Part shown: one piece after another, positions 7,966 through 16,440 of the stretch
How positions within the stretch are numbered: position 1 is the stretch's first letter
Layout of the letters: each line of letters begins with the position of its first letter
From: HRBIN12 sp035762085
Lineage (GTDB): Bacteria; Actinomycetota; UBA4738; HRBIN12
NCBI GenBank assembly: GCA_035762085.1
Contig: DASTPT010000048.1
Coordinates: forward strand, 1 to 45,454
Length of the DNA: 45,454 nt
Direction: 5' to 3'
Position numbers and translations under genes: made by a program
Notes under the pieces: generated by a model
Database searches by the model: none
What the model was told of the DNA's origin: nothing
Seen by the model: the letters and a program-made list of their open reading frames with translations, nothing else

Positions 7966-8637
7966 GTGAGGACCCGCCGCGACGAGCGCACGCTGCTGTG
8001 GCGCGCGTGCGTGGTGTTCGTCGGGATCGGTTTCCGGATCTGCTTCCGTCTGCGCTCCGCGGGGGACTCACGCGTCCCCCGGCACGGGCGCGGCATCGTG
8101 GCCGGCAACCACGTGAGCGCGCTCGACGGAGTGGTCCTCGGAGCCGTGGTGAGCGAGCGAGCCAAGCGCGTGACCCGGTTCCTCGTCGCGGCCGAGTTCT
8201 TCGACCACCGCTGGTTCAGCTGGTCGCTCCGGGCCTTCCGCCAGATCCCCGTCCGGCGCGGGACGCGGGACGTCGCGGCGCTCGAGACGGCGATCGACAC
8301 CGTCCGCGGCGGCGCGCTCGCCGGGATCTTCCCCGAGGGCAGGGTGAACCGTGCGATCGAGCTCCAGCCGGGGAAGACCGGGGTGGCCCGGATCGCGCTC
8401 GCGACCGGGGCGCCGGTGATCCCGGTCGGCATCTGGGGAACGCAGGATCGGTGGCCGCGGTCGGGGCTGCACTGGCGACGCCCGTGGCGACCGGGCCTCG
8501 CGGTGACGTTCGGCGAGCCGATCGAGCCGGCGGGCGACCCGACGTCCGAGGAGGACGTCGACCGCTTCCTCGAGCGCGTGATGGCCGGCATCGCCGACCA
8601 GATCGAGGTCGCCCGCACCCTGGCGACCGCCCGCTGA
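7966..8637 (+). CDS. 1-acylglycerol-phosphate acyltransferase family (PlsC-like)
   Basis: 223 aa, GTG start. The acyltransferase HX4D motif is NHVSALD (His49, Asp54). Motif III is IFPEGRVNR, and the GAPVIPVGIWG segment matches motif IV. The protein has one hydrophobic N-terminal stretch (about 11-28) that could anchor it to the membrane face. PlsC enzymes acylate lysophosphatidate at the sn-2 position in phospholipid synthesis. Related family members acylate other lipids, so the substrate is assigned by family only. It stands alone and is convergent with rtcB. Confidence 0.88.
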   Translation: MRTRRDERTLLWRACVVFVGIGFRICFRLRSAGDSRVPRHGRGIVAGNHVSALDGVVLGAVVSERAKRVTRFLVAAEFFDHRWFSWSLRAFRQIPVRRGTRDVAALETAIDTVRGGALAGIFPEGRVNRAIELQPGKTGVARIALATGAPVIPVGIWGTQDRWPRSGLHWRRPWRPGLAVTFGEPIEPAGDPTSEEDVDRFLERVMAGIADQIEVARTLATAR

Positions 8638-8667
8638 CCTGCGGCGTCGCCGGTCGGCTGGGTCAGC
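8633..8667. terminator. Possible bidirectional hairpin between plsC-like and rtcB stops
   Basis: GCTGACC (8633-8639) and GGTCAGC (8661-8667) are perfect complements spanning the two convergent stop codons. The loop is 21 nt and GC-rich, and there is no U-tract on either strand. Weak support. Confidence 0.3.
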
Positions 8668-10108
8668 CCTTCACCACGCCGACGGGCCGGAGGCGGGCGA
8701 CGGTGCGCGTGAGGCCGGCGCCCTCGCACGCCCGGACGACCTCGGCGACGTCCTTGTAGGCGTACGGCGCCTCCTCCGAGAGCAGGCCCCAGTGGGCGGG
8801 GGCGAGCTCGATCCCCTCGGCCTCGAGCGAGCGCGCCAGGTCCGCGCCCCGCATGATCTTCTTCGCCTGCGTCCGCGACATCGCCCGCCCGGCGCCGTGG
8901 CACGTGGAGGAGAACGACCGCTCGGCTGCCTCCTCGGTCCCGACCAGGACGTACGAAGCGGTGCCCATGCTCCCGGGGATCAGCACCGGCTGTCCGATCG
9001 AGCGGTAGGCGGCCGGCACCCCCGGATGCCCGGGCCCGAACGCGCGGGTCGCGCCCTTGCGGTGCACGCACAGCCGGCGACGACGGCCGTCGACCACGTG
9101 ATCCTCGAGCTTCGCGAGGTTGTGCGCCACGTCGTACACGAGGGCGAGCCCGAGGTCTGCGGCCGATCGCCGGAAGACGTGCTCGAAGGCCTCGCGTGCG
9201 GCGTCGGCAAGGACGTGGCGGTTCGCACGCGCGAAGTTCGCCGCCGCGTTCATCGCGCCCAGGTACCTCGCGGCCGCCTCGTGGCCGAGCGGCACGCACG
9301 CGAGCTGCCGGTCGGGCACCTCGATGCCGAGCCGCCGCATCAGCCCGTCCATCGTCTTCACGTGGTCGGTGCACACCTGATGCCCCAGCCCTCGCGAGCC
9401 CGAGTGCAGCATCAGGCACACCTGGCCCGTGAAGAGCCCGAGCACACCCGCGGCGGACGGGTCGAGGACCTCCTCGACGACCTGGACCTCGAGGAAGTGA
9501 TTGCCCGAGCCCAGCGAGCCCAGCTGCGATCGCCCCCGCTCGATCGCCCGGTCGGAGACGTCGTCGGGGCTCGCGTCCTCCAGGACGCCCCCGTCCTCGC
9601 ACAGCGCGGCGTCCCGCTCGTCGCCCACCCCGCGCGAGAGCGGGAACCGGACGCCCTCGCGGAGGACGCGGACGACCTCGGCGCGCGAGAGCGACATCCG
9701 ACCCTTCGTTCCGACGCCGCGCGGCACCCGGACGCCGAGCGCCGACACGAGCTCGCGCACGACCGGCCGCACGTCGCGCTCCCACTCCAGGTCCGAGCGC
9801 AGCAGGCGCACCCCGCACGCGATGTCGAATCCGACACCGCCCGGCGAGATCACGCCATCCGCCTCGGGATCGGTCGCCGCGACGCCGCCGATCGGGAAGC
9901 CGTAGCCCCAGTGGATGTCGGGCATCGCGAGCGACGCCCGCACGATGCCGGGGAGCGTCGCGACGTTCGCCACCTGCAGGACGGCGCGGTCGTCGACGGC
10001 CTTACGCATCAGCTCGTCCGAGCCGAACACGAGACCTGGCACGCGCATCCCGTCGACGGTCCCGATGGGGACCTCCCACGCGAACGGCCCGACCTGTCGT
10101 GTCTCCAT
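8663..10108 (-). CDS. rtcB: RNA-splicing/repair ligase RtcB
   Basis: 481 aa. RtcB joins 2',3'-cyclic phosphate or 3'-phosphate RNA ends to 5'-OH ends using GTP and Mn2+. Visible family landmarks are MPDIHWGYGFPIGG (62-75), the metal ligands Asp95 and Cys98 in GFDIACG, GSGNHFLEV, LHSGSRGLGHQ and VHRKGATRA, which holds the histidine that is guanylylated. STCHGAGRAMSR precedes the C-terminal end. Length matches the family. It starts 6 bp after the archease stop, and archease is its known activator. The cellular RNA targets are unknown from sequence. Confidence 0.96.
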   Translation of the reverse strand: METRQVGPFAWEVPIGTVDGMRVPGLVFGSDELMRKAVDDRAVLQVANVATLPGIVRASLAMPDIHWGYGFPIGGVAATDPEADGVISPGGVGFDIACGVRLLRSDLEWERDVRPVVRELVSALGVRVPRGVGTKGRMSLSRAEVVRVLREGVRFPLSRGVGDERDAALCEDGGVLEDASPDDVSDRAIERGRSQLGSLGSGNHFLEVQVVEEVLDPSAAGVLGLFTGQVCLMLHSGSRGLGHQVCTDHVKTMDGLMRRLGIEVPDRQLACVPLGHEAAARYLGAMNAAANFARANRHVLADAAREAFEHVFRRSAADLGLALVYDVAHNLAKLEDHVVDGRRRRLCVHRKGATRAFGPGHPGVPAAYRSIGQPVLIPGSMGTASYVLVGTEEAAERSFSSTCHGAGRAMSRTQAKKIMRGADLARSLEAEGIELAPAHWGLLSEEAPYAYKDVAEVVRACEGAGLTRTVARLRPVGVVKG

Positions 10109-10114
10109 CGGACC

Positions 10115-10534
10115 TCACACGTCCAGGAAGACGCGGGCCTCGACGCCGCCACCGGCCCGCGGCTCGAGGGCGAGCTGGTGGTACGTCGCCGCCTTCACAC
10201 CGATGCCGGCCGGGTTTGCCGGTGCGGGCGCGGTCTCGAGCTCGCCGACGAGATCGCGCTCGGACAGGCCGATCACGTCGAGTGCGACGAACCCGACGCC
10301 CTCCGACTCGTGGATCCACAGCAGCTCGTCCAGCAGCGCGACCAGCACGCCGGGCCGGTCGCGGGCGGCCACGTGGACCCGCCGTCGGGTCCCCGGACCG
10401 GCGACGCGGACCCCCATGATCTCGGCCAGGGCGAGCGCGGCTTGCGTGAGCGCCTCGGGCGCGTCCGGCCCCCAGGCGCGGATCCCGACGTCGGCCGTGT
10501 GCTCGAGCAGCTCGAAGCCCGCGGGCTGGGTCAC
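10115..10534 (-). CDS. Archease, RtcB cofactor
   Basis: 139 aa, GTG start with GGGGAGG upstream. The opening FELLEHTADVGIRAWG contains the metal-binding aspartate of archease, and GVKAATYHQLALE near the C-terminus is the second family motif. The protein ends in a hydrophobic FLDV-type tail. Archease speeds guanylylation and multiple turnover of RtcB by remodelling its active site. The pair is in the expected order with a 6-bp gap, which supports both calls. Confidence 0.93.
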   Translation of the reverse strand: MTQPAGFELLEHTADVGIRAWGPDAPEALTQAALALAEIMGVRVAGPGTRRRVHVAARDRPGVLVALLDELLWIHESEGVGFVALDVIGLSERDLVGELETAPAPANPAGIGVKAATYHQLALEPRAGGGVEARVFLDV

Positions 10535-10545
10535 CGGGCCTCCCC

Positions 10546-11274
10546 TCACTCGTCGGGCGCGGTGGGCACGAGACGACGTTGGCCGGAGCGCCGCAGGTGG
10601 GACGCGAACCAGGCCGCGGCGAGCTCGGCTACACGCTCCAGCGCACCAGGCTCCTCGAACAGGTGCGTCGCGCCAGGGATCACCTCCAGGCGCTTCTCGC
10701 ACCGCATGCGGGAAAGCGCCTCGCGGTTCATCTCGAGCACCGCGCGATCGTCGCCGCCGACGATCAGCAGGGTTGGGGCGGTCACCTTCGGCAGGGCCGC
10801 GCCGGCGAGGTCGGGGCGCCCGCCGCGCGAGACGACCGCGCCCACCTGCCGTCCCGGTCCGGAGGCGGAGACGAGCGTCGCGGCTGCGCCCGTGCTGGCG
10901 CCGAACAGGCCGAGCGGGATCTCGCCGACGCGCTCGCGTACCCATGCCGCCGCGCCCGAGAGACGATCGGCCAACAGCCCGATGTCGAACACGTTCGCGC
11001 GATCCTCGCCCTCGGCGGGCGTGAGCAGGTCGAACAGGAGGGTCCCGAGGCCCGCCTCGCGCAGCCGCGTCGCCACCTGCACGTTGCGCGGGCTGAGCCG
11101 GCTGCTGCCGCTGCCGTGCGCGAAGACCACCACCCCGGTCGCACCGTCCGGCACGATCAGGTCCCCAGGGAGGCGTACCCGCTCGAGCTCGACGACGACC
11201 TCGTCGTCGGTCGCCCCCGGTCGGGCGGTGTCCGAGCCGGGCGGATCGGCCCGGCGCTCGCGGAAGATCGGCAT
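10546..11274 (-). CDS. Alpha/beta hydrolase, dienelactone-hydrolase-like
   Basis: 242 aa. The ATG at 11274 follows GGAAGGGG. An alpha/beta hydrolase core shows FAHGSGSSRLSPRN (oxyanion region, 51-64), nucleophile Ser127 in FGASTGA, an acid at Asp175 or Asp176 in VGGDDRAVL and His204 in GATHLFEEPG. This type is often fused to or next to a phosphoribosyltransferase domain; here it stands alone. It is 11 bp upstream of archease in the same transcription unit. A direct role in RNA repair is not known, so it may simply be a passenger. Substrate unknown. Confidence 0.82.
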   Translation of the reverse strand: MPIFRERRADPPGSDTARPGATDDEVVVELERVRLPGDLIVPDGATGVVVFAHGSGSSRLSPRNVQVATRLREAGLGTLLFDLLTPAEGEDRANVFDIGLLADRLSGAAAWVRERVGEIPLGLFGASTGAAATLVSASGPGRQVGAVVSRGGRPDLAGAALPKVTAPTLLIVGGDDRAVLEMNREALSRMRCEKRLEVIPGATHLFEEPGALERVAELAAAWFASHLRRSGQRRLVPTAPDE

Positions 11275-11369
11275 GCGATCACCCCTTCCGAGCGGGACGT
11301 GATGCGCGACCCTCTCCGTATCCGATCGTGGCGCGGCGCGCGCCGCCGCGCAAGGGCCGGACGCGATCG

Positions 11370-11393
11370 GGGCCGGCCCGCATGGGCCGGCCC
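11370..11393 (-). terminator. Strong GC hairpin after the sigma-factor gene
   Basis: Two copies of the self-complementary GGGCCGGCCC flank a 4-nt loop (GCAT), giving a perfect 10-bp stem 22 bases beyond the sigma-factor stop. There is no U-tract, which is usual for actinobacterial terminators. It should separate the sigma gene from the downstream hydrolase-archease-rtcB unit. Confidence 0.6.
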
Positions 11394-11414
11394 GGGATCC
11401 TGGGGTCGGGAGCT

Positions 11415-12347
11415 TCACATCGCCGCGACGGCGGAGATCAGGTTCGAGTCGCGGAGCTTGCGCAGTGCCTCGCGCTCGATCAGCCGGACGCGTTCGCCCG
11501 ACAGGCCGAGCACCTTCCCGGTCTCGCGGAGCGAGAGGGGCTGGCCGTTCTCGAGCCCGTAGCGCAACGCGACCACGTGGCGCTCGCGCTCGTCGAGGAC
11601 CCGGTCGACGGCCGTGCCGATCTCCTCGCGGAGCAGCGCATCCTCGACCTCGTTGAACGCGGACTCCGAGTCGACCTCCTCGATCAGGTCGCCGAGCTCG
11701 GTGTCCTCGCCGACGGGCGACTGCAGCGAGAGCGGCTCGCGCCGGCCCATCTCGGTCAGGTCGTCGATCTCCTCGATCGTGGTGTCGAGCGCCCTCGCGA
11801 GCTCCTCGCGCGTCGGCTCGCGGCCCATCGTCTGGGCGAACTGGAACCGCGTACGGTTCAGCTTGCGGAGCCGGTCGTGGATGTGGACCGGCAGCCGGAT
11901 CGAGCGCGAACGGTCGGCGATCGCGCGGGTGATCCCCTGCCGGATCCACCACGTCGCGTACGTCGAGAACTTGAACCCGCGCCGCCAGTCGAACAGCTCG
12001 ACGGCCCGCATCAGCCCGATGTTGCCCTCCTGGATCAGGTCGAGCAGGGGAAGGCCCTGGCCCTGGTACTTGCGGGCCACCGAGACGACGAGGCGCAGGT
12101 TGGCCATGATGAACCGCTGGCGCGCGGCCTCGGCCTTTCGGACCTCTTGCCGGGCCTTCGCGATCGACTTCTCCGAGCGCAGGCGCCCGGAGCGAAGGCG
12201 CTCCTCCGCCTCCTTGCCGTGCTCGATGATGATGGCGAGCTCGACCTCCTCCTCCTTGGTGAGGAGTGGCTCGCGCGCCGCGGCCTCGAGGTACAGCCTG
12301 AGGTCGTCGGCGTCATCGGTTCCGAGCGGTCGTGCGGGCTCTGGCAT
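11415..12347 (-). CDS. Sigma-70 family RNA polymerase sigma factor (group 1/2, SigA/SigB-like)
   Basis: 310 aa, ATG with GAGAAGGGA upstream. Region 1.2 is DDLRLYLEAAAREPLLTKEEE. Region 2 has NLRLVVSVARKYQGQGLPLLDLIQEGNIGLMRAVELFDWRRGFKFSTYATWWIRQGITRAIAD, the near-invariant primary-sigma sequence for -10 melting and recognition. Region 3 is at about 165-235 (LNRTRFQFAQTMGREPTREEL), and region 4.2 ends in SLRETGKVLGLSGERVRLIEREALRKLR. It lacks the long acidic 1.1 region of full RpoD, so it is probably a group 2 (SigB/HrdA-type) sigma. It would read TTGACA/TATAAT-type promoters like those in this window. Confidence 0.93.
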   Translation of the reverse strand: MPEPARPLGTDDADDLRLYLEAAAREPLLTKEEEVELAIIIEHGKEAEERLRSGRLRSEKSIAKARQEVRKAEAARQRFIMANLRLVVSVARKYQGQGLPLLDLIQEGNIGLMRAVELFDWRRGFKFSTYATWWIRQGITRAIADRSRSIRLPVHIHDRLRKLNRTRFQFAQTMGREPTREELARALDTTIEEIDDLTEMGRREPLSLQSPVGEDTELGDLIEEVDSESAFNEVEDALLREEIGTAVDRVLDERERHVVALRYGLENGQPLSLRETGKVLGLSGERVRLIEREALRKLRDSNLISAVAAM

Positions 12348-12480
12348 CGTATCCCTTCTCTCTTACCCCGAAGCCTCCGATGCAGGCATGCGCGCCCGCA
12401 CGTCGAGGTCTTCGGGACCCGTTGCATCGTGGCGGCCGCGGGGCGTCATGAAAGCGGCCCCGCCGGGCCAGCAACACGCC

Positions 12481-12510
12481 ATGCTACTCGTGGGGTGCCG
12501 TTCCTGTAAA
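12481..12510 (-). promoter_or_regulatory. Promoter of the sigma-factor gene
   Basis: On the minus strand TTTACA (12510-12505) and TAGCAT (12486-12481) are 18 bp apart. Transcription would start near 12474, giving a leader of about 127 nt. The gap 12348-12639 between the divergent sigma and sulfatase genes contains nothing else I can name. Confidence 0.5.
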
Positions 12511-12639
12511 GGCCCCGCTATGGAGAACGCGTCGCGGATCGGCGTATTCCGGGCTGGGGGAACGGGCGGCCATCCGTCAGGTCTACCATGGGGCACTTCC
12601 GAACCGCCGGACCCAGGACCGACAGGAGGAGCGACGACC

Positions 12640-14100
12640 GTGCGATCCATCCTCGCCTGGCTCCTCGGGATCGGGATCCTCGTCGCGCCGGCTCCTGCGG
12701 CCTCGCAGCCGGAGCCGCCGTCCGCCGAACCGAACATCGTGGTGGTCATGACCGACGACCAGCGGTGGGACCTGTTCGGCTCGATGCCCACGGTCCGGCG
12801 GGAGCTGAAGGCCCGAGGGCTGTCGCTCACGCGTGCCATCGCGAGCAGCCCGCTGTGCTGCCCCAGCAGGGCGTCGTTCCTGACGGGCACCTTCCAGCAC
12901 ACGAACGGCGTCTGGAGCAACGGCGCAGCCGGCGTTCCCGGCGGGTGGGGCGCGTTCCGGCCGCTCGAGGACCAGACGATCGCGACGTGGCTGGATGCCG
13001 CCGGCTACCAGACCGGTCTGTTCGGCAAGTACATGAACCAGTACCGGGATCCGCAGTGGGTGCCTCCCGGTTGGGACCGGTGGGTGGCGTTCGCCCAGCG
13101 CAACGGGGCCTACCTCCGGTACGACCTGACCGTCGACGGCGAGGTCCTCCGGTTCGGCGACGCGCCCGAGGACTACTCGACGGACGTGCTCGCCGAGCAC
13201 GTCGAGGCCTTCATCCGGGACTCGGTCCCGTCCTCGCCGCTGTTCGTGTACTTCGCCCCGTTCGCCCCGCACGGGCCGGCCACGCCGGCGCCTCGGCACG
13301 CCCACGCCCAGGTGGACATGGGCTTCCCGAACCACGCGGGGGTGAACGAGCGCGATGTCTCGGACAAGCCGGCATGGATCCGCGAGCTGCCGCTCCTGGA
13401 CGGCGCCCGGATGGCGCGTCTCCGCCACCGGGCACAGCGCGAGGCCAGGGCGCTGATCGCGGTGGACGAGGCGATCGCCCGGATCATGACGGCGATGCAG
13501 GAGACCGGTCGGTCCGACACCCTGTACGTCCTGGTCGCCGACCAGGGGATCGCCTGGGGCGAGCACCGGTGGACGTACAAGGGCGACCCGTACGAGCCGT
13601 CGATCCGCGAGGCGCTCGTTCTTCGGTGGGACGGCCACATCGCGCCGGGCGTCCGGTCGCGGGCCCTCGTGCAGAACGTGGACGTCGCGCCGACCCTCGC
13701 CGACGCCGCAGGAGCCCCCGTCCCATCGGTCGACGGACGGTCGTTCACGTCGCTGTTCGACGGCGAGGGCGGGTTCCGAACCTACACCCTGACCGAGTAC
13801 CGGGGGCTGGTCCGGGAGCGCAAGCCCGCCCCGCCGACCTACTGCGCGATCCGCGAGCGCCGGTTCAAGTACGTGCGCTACGGGACCCGCGACGAGGAGC
13901 TGTACGCGCTCGGCCGCGATCCGCACGAGGTGCGGAACCTGCTCGCGACGGACCTCCGCGGCCGAGTGGGACGCCGGGCGTACGCGCGGCTGTCGGAGGC
14001 CGCCGACCGCGAGTGCGGATGGATGCGGGGGGGCGGCTCGGGCTCGGCTCGCCCGGCTCCGACGCGAGGGGCCGACGGCCACACGGGCGTCGCAGCCTGA
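12640..14100 (+). CDS. Secreted type I sulfatase (arylsulfatase / N-acetylglucosamine-6-sulfatase-like)
   Basis: 486 aa, GTG start after AGGAGGA. A signal peptide with hydrophobic core ILAWLLGIGILVAPAPA spans residues 4-20. The metal aspartates appear in VVVMTDDQRWD (34-44). The sulfatase signature C-x-P-S-R is Cys73 to Arg77 (LCCPSRASFLTG), so Cys73 should be converted to formylglycine. Later landmarks are FGKYMNQY, APFAPHGPA, VADQGIAWGEHRWTYKG and the C-terminal FKYVRYGTRDEELYAL with DPHEVRNL. It removes sulfate esters outside the membrane; the natural substrate is not readable. It needs a formylglycine-generating enzyme, which is not in the window. Confidence 0.92.
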   Translation: MRSILAWLLGIGILVAPAPAASQPEPPSAEPNIVVVMTDDQRWDLFGSMPTVRRELKARGLSLTRAIASSPLCCPSRASFLTGTFQHTNGVWSNGAAGVPGGWGAFRPLEDQTIATWLDAAGYQTGLFGKYMNQYRDPQWVPPGWDRWVAFAQRNGAYLRYDLTVDGEVLRFGDAPEDYSTDVLAEHVEAFIRDSVPSSPLFVYFAPFAPHGPATPAPRHAHAQVDMGFPNHAGVNERDVSDKPAWIRELPLLDGARMARLRHRAQREARALIAVDEAIARIMTAMQETGRSDTLYVLVADQGIAWGEHRWTYKGDPYEPSIREALVLRWDGHIAPGVRSRALVQNVDVAPTLADAAGAPVPSVDGRSFTSLFDGEGGFRTYTLTEYRGLVRERKPAPPTYCAIRERRFKYVRYGTRDEELYALGRDPHEVRNLLATDLRGRVGRRAYARLSEAADRECGWMRGGGSGSARPAPTRGADGHTGVAA

Positions 14101-14103
14101 GGA

Positions 14104-15429
14104 TCAGCTCGCGCGCAGCGACAGCACCGGCGCGACGTCGCGCGCCAGCGGCGTCCACGTGACGCCCGCGTCGGCCGACCCGAACACCTCGCCGGAGGTC
14201 GCCCCGAAGTAGAGGCCGAGCGGATCTCGCCCGTCGTGGCAGAAGGCCTGGCGCAGGATCGTGAGGTAGCCCTCCTCGGGCAGGCCGGCCTGCCGGGCCG
14301 TCCAGGTGGCGCCGGCATCCCGGGTCTCGAACACGCGGACCCGGCCGTCGGTGGTCACCCGGTCGCGGTCCGCGTTCATCGGGATCACCCAGGCGGCGTC
14401 CGGGTCGACGGGGTCGGCGACGATCGGGAAGCCGAAGTCCGACGGCAGCCCGTCCCCGATGTCGACCCACGACGACCCGCCGTCGTCCGAGCGGTACACG
14501 CCGCCGTGGAACTGCATGAACAGGCGCTCGGGCCGAACGGGCGAACGCTCGACGTGGTGCACGCACCGGCCGAGGGGCTGCGCGAGCGCCTCCTCGGGCA
14601 GGTACCGCGGCACGATGCCGTCGTTGCCGATCCGCCAGGTGGCTCCCCCGTCCTCCGTGAGCCACACCCCCACGGCCGAGATCCCGAGCAGCAGCCTCCC
14701 GGGCCGATCCGGCCACGTGCTGATCGTGTGGACCATCAGACCGCCCCCGCCCGGCTGCCACTGCGGCCGAGAGGGCTCGTCCCACAGCGGTCGGTTCAGC
14801 GTCCACGTGGCGCCGCCGTCGCGGCTCTCGAACAGCGCGGCCGGGTCGACGCCGGCGTAGAGGACCCCCGGCTCCTCGCCCGGGGCGATCACCCAGACGC
14901 GTTCGACGCTCGCGTCGGTCCCGTCCGGGAACCGTGGCCCGTCGGTCTGTTCCCACTCGGCCGCCGTCGGATCGTCGGACCGGAAGACGCGGGGCCCGAA
15001 CTGCCCGTGCGTCACCGCCGCGAGGTACGTGCCGGAGCGGGCGTCGCGGATCGCGTACTCGACGTTCTGGCCGGGGAACGCTCGCCCGGCCACGCGGAGC
15101 GGCCGTCGGCGGTCGCCGCGGAGCACGAACAGCCCCTTGCGCGTGCCGACCAGCAGCTCGACGTCGTCGGATCCGCCGGACACGGCGCCGACGATCTCCA
15201 TGCGCTCCGCCTCTCCGAGCGGCGCGTCGTCCTCGACGCGCTCCCCGTCCACGAACACCGCGACGTGACGGCGGATCCACCCGCGGTCGTCCAGGATCCA
15301 CCCCCGAAGGCGCGGGTGCGCGGTCTCGAGCGCGCGGAGGACCTCGAGCACGGTCGCGCCCTCACCCACGACCTCGGCGCGTCCGCCCGCCAGCTCACGC
15401 AGCGGCGGCCGCAACCGCACGACGGTCAT
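14104..15429 (-). CDS. MoaD/ThiS-like ubiquitin-fold domain fused to BNR/sialidase-like beta-propeller
   Basis: 441 aa in one uninterrupted frame. Residues 1-87 look like a MoaD/ThiS beta-grasp protein: TVVRLRPPLRELAGG, ATVLEVLRALETAHPRLRG, HVAVFVDGERVEDDAPLGE and MEIVGAVSGGSDD, with a Gly-Gly where such proteins normally end. From about 90 (ELLVGTRKGLFVL) a WD40/YVTN/BNR-type propeller follows, with repeated Asp-box-like motifs such as SRDGGATW, TEDGGATW, SDDGGSSW, TRDAGATW and SADAGVTW. There is no signal peptide. The two parts may occur as separate neighbouring genes in relatives, which I recall but cannot check. Function unknown; see findings. Confidence 0.85.
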   Translation of the reverse strand: MTVVRLRPPLRELAGGRAEVVGEGATVLEVLRALETAHPRLRGWILDDRGWIRRHVAVFVDGERVEDDAPLGEAERMEIVGAVSGGSDDVELLVGTRKGLFVLRGDRRRPLRVAGRAFPGQNVEYAIRDARSGTYLAAVTHGQFGPRVFRSDDPTAAEWEQTDGPRFPDGTDASVERVWVIAPGEEPGVLYAGVDPAALFESRDGGATWTLNRPLWDEPSRPQWQPGGGGLMVHTISTWPDRPGRLLLGISAVGVWLTEDGGATWRIGNDGIVPRYLPEEALAQPLGRCVHHVERSPVRPERLFMQFHGGVYRSDDGGSSWVDIGDGLPSDFGFPIVADPVDPDAAWVIPMNADRDRVTTDGRVRVFETRDAGATWTARQAGLPEEGYLTILRQAFCHDGRDPLGLYFGATSGEVFGSADAGVTWTPLARDVAPVLSLRAS

Positions 15430-15487
15430 GGCGAGGGAGTCTAGCCGGACTCGCCCCGAGGGCGGAGACCGGGGAGGCGTCGGAGGG

Positions 15488-15493
15488 TAGGCT
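15488..15493 (+). promoter_or_regulatory. -10 element, leaderless start for alpha/beta hydrolase gene
   Basis: TAGGCT lies seven bases before the ATG at 15501 and no ribosome site is present, which fits a leaderless transcript. No clear -35. Confidence 0.35.
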
Positions 15494-15500
15494 TGGCGGC

Positions 15501-16412
15501 ATGACCGGCACCTTCCTGCTCCCCGAGAGTCGGTACGTGGACCTCGGCGGGCCGGTGCACTACGTCGAGTGGGAAGGGCCAGGGGAGCGTACGTTCGTCC
15601 TCGTCCACGGCCTCGGGGGGTCGCACCTCAACTGGGTGCGGGTCGGCGAGGGCCTCGCGCGGCACGGGCGGGTGCTCGCGCCCGACCTGGCCGGCTTCGG
15701 GCGGACGCCGCGCTCCGGCCGCAGCAGCAAGCTCACGGCGAACCGCGCGCTGCTCTCGCACTTCGTCGAGGAGATCGTCGGCGCCCCCGTCGTGTTGGCC
15801 GGCAACTCGATGGGTGGCGGCATCGCGATGATGCAGGCGGCCACCGAACCCTCATCGGTTGAGGGGCTGATCCTCACCGCCTCGGTGTACCCGTGGGCGC
15901 GCGGAGGGTTCCCCTCGCCCGTCGTGATCGGCGGGTTCGCGGCCTACCGCATGAAGCGGGTGGGCGAATGGGTGATGCGACAGCGCTTCGAGCGCCTGGA
16001 CGCGGACCGGCTGGTCCGGCTCAGCCTCCGCCTGTCCACCGTGGACATCCGCCGGATCCCCGAGGACGTGATCCGTGCCCACGTCGACCTGCTCCTCGAG
16101 CGCGAGGAGGACCCCGACTCCGCCCCGGCCTTCCTGCAGGCGACCCGCTCCCTCCTGTCGCTCGGCCGCTCGCCCGAGCGCGGCCGCGCGATCGTCGACC
16201 AGGTGAAGTGTCCGGTGCTCGCGATCCACGGGCGGCAGGACCGGCTGGTCCCGGCCGCGTTCGCGTGGGCCGCGACGAACCCGCACCCGGAGTGGTGGAT
16301 CCGCGTGCTTCCCGACGTCGGGCACGTCCCGCAGCTCGAGGCCCCCGATCGCTGGCTGGCCAACGTCGCCGACTGGCTCGCCTCGGAGCTGGACGGCGCG
16401 CGCCCGGCATGA
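15501..16412 (+). CDS. Alpha/beta fold hydrolase
   Basis: 303 aa. Landmarks of the alpha/beta hydrolase fold are LVHGLGGSHLNW (34-45, oxyanion HG), nucleophile Ser103 in AGNSMGGGIA, the acid in HGRQDRLVP and the histidine in PDVGHVPQLE. A lid region lies at about 125-215 (YRMKRVGEWVMRQRFERL). It has no signal peptide. Ester, epoxide or C-C bond hydrolysis are all possible; nothing nearby settles it. It is divergent from the MoaD-BNR gene across about 70 bp and convergent with the WS/DGAT gene. Confidence 0.87.
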   Translation: MTGTFLLPESRYVDLGGPVHYVEWEGPGERTFVLVHGLGGSHLNWVRVGEGLARHGRVLAPDLAGFGRTPRSGRSSKLTANRALLSHFVEEIVGAPVVLAGNSMGGGIAMMQAATEPSSVEGLILTASVYPWARGGFPSPVVIGGFAAYRMKRVGEWVMRQRFERLDADRLVRLSLRLSTVDIRRIPEDVIRAHVDLLLEREEDPDSAPAFLQATRSLLSLGRSPERGRAIVDQVKCPVLAIHGRQDRLVPAAFAWAATNPHPEWWIRVLPDVGHVPQLEAPDRWLANVADWLASELDGARPA

Positions 16413-16440
16413 CGGGGCCGCACGCTCTGACGGCATCCGT

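Noticed and set aside
12360..12385. CCTCCGATGC as a fourth sigma-28-like site
   Set aside because: No T(C/A)AAG at the matching distance upstream, and it lies just upstream of the sigma-factor ribosome site on the opposite strand.
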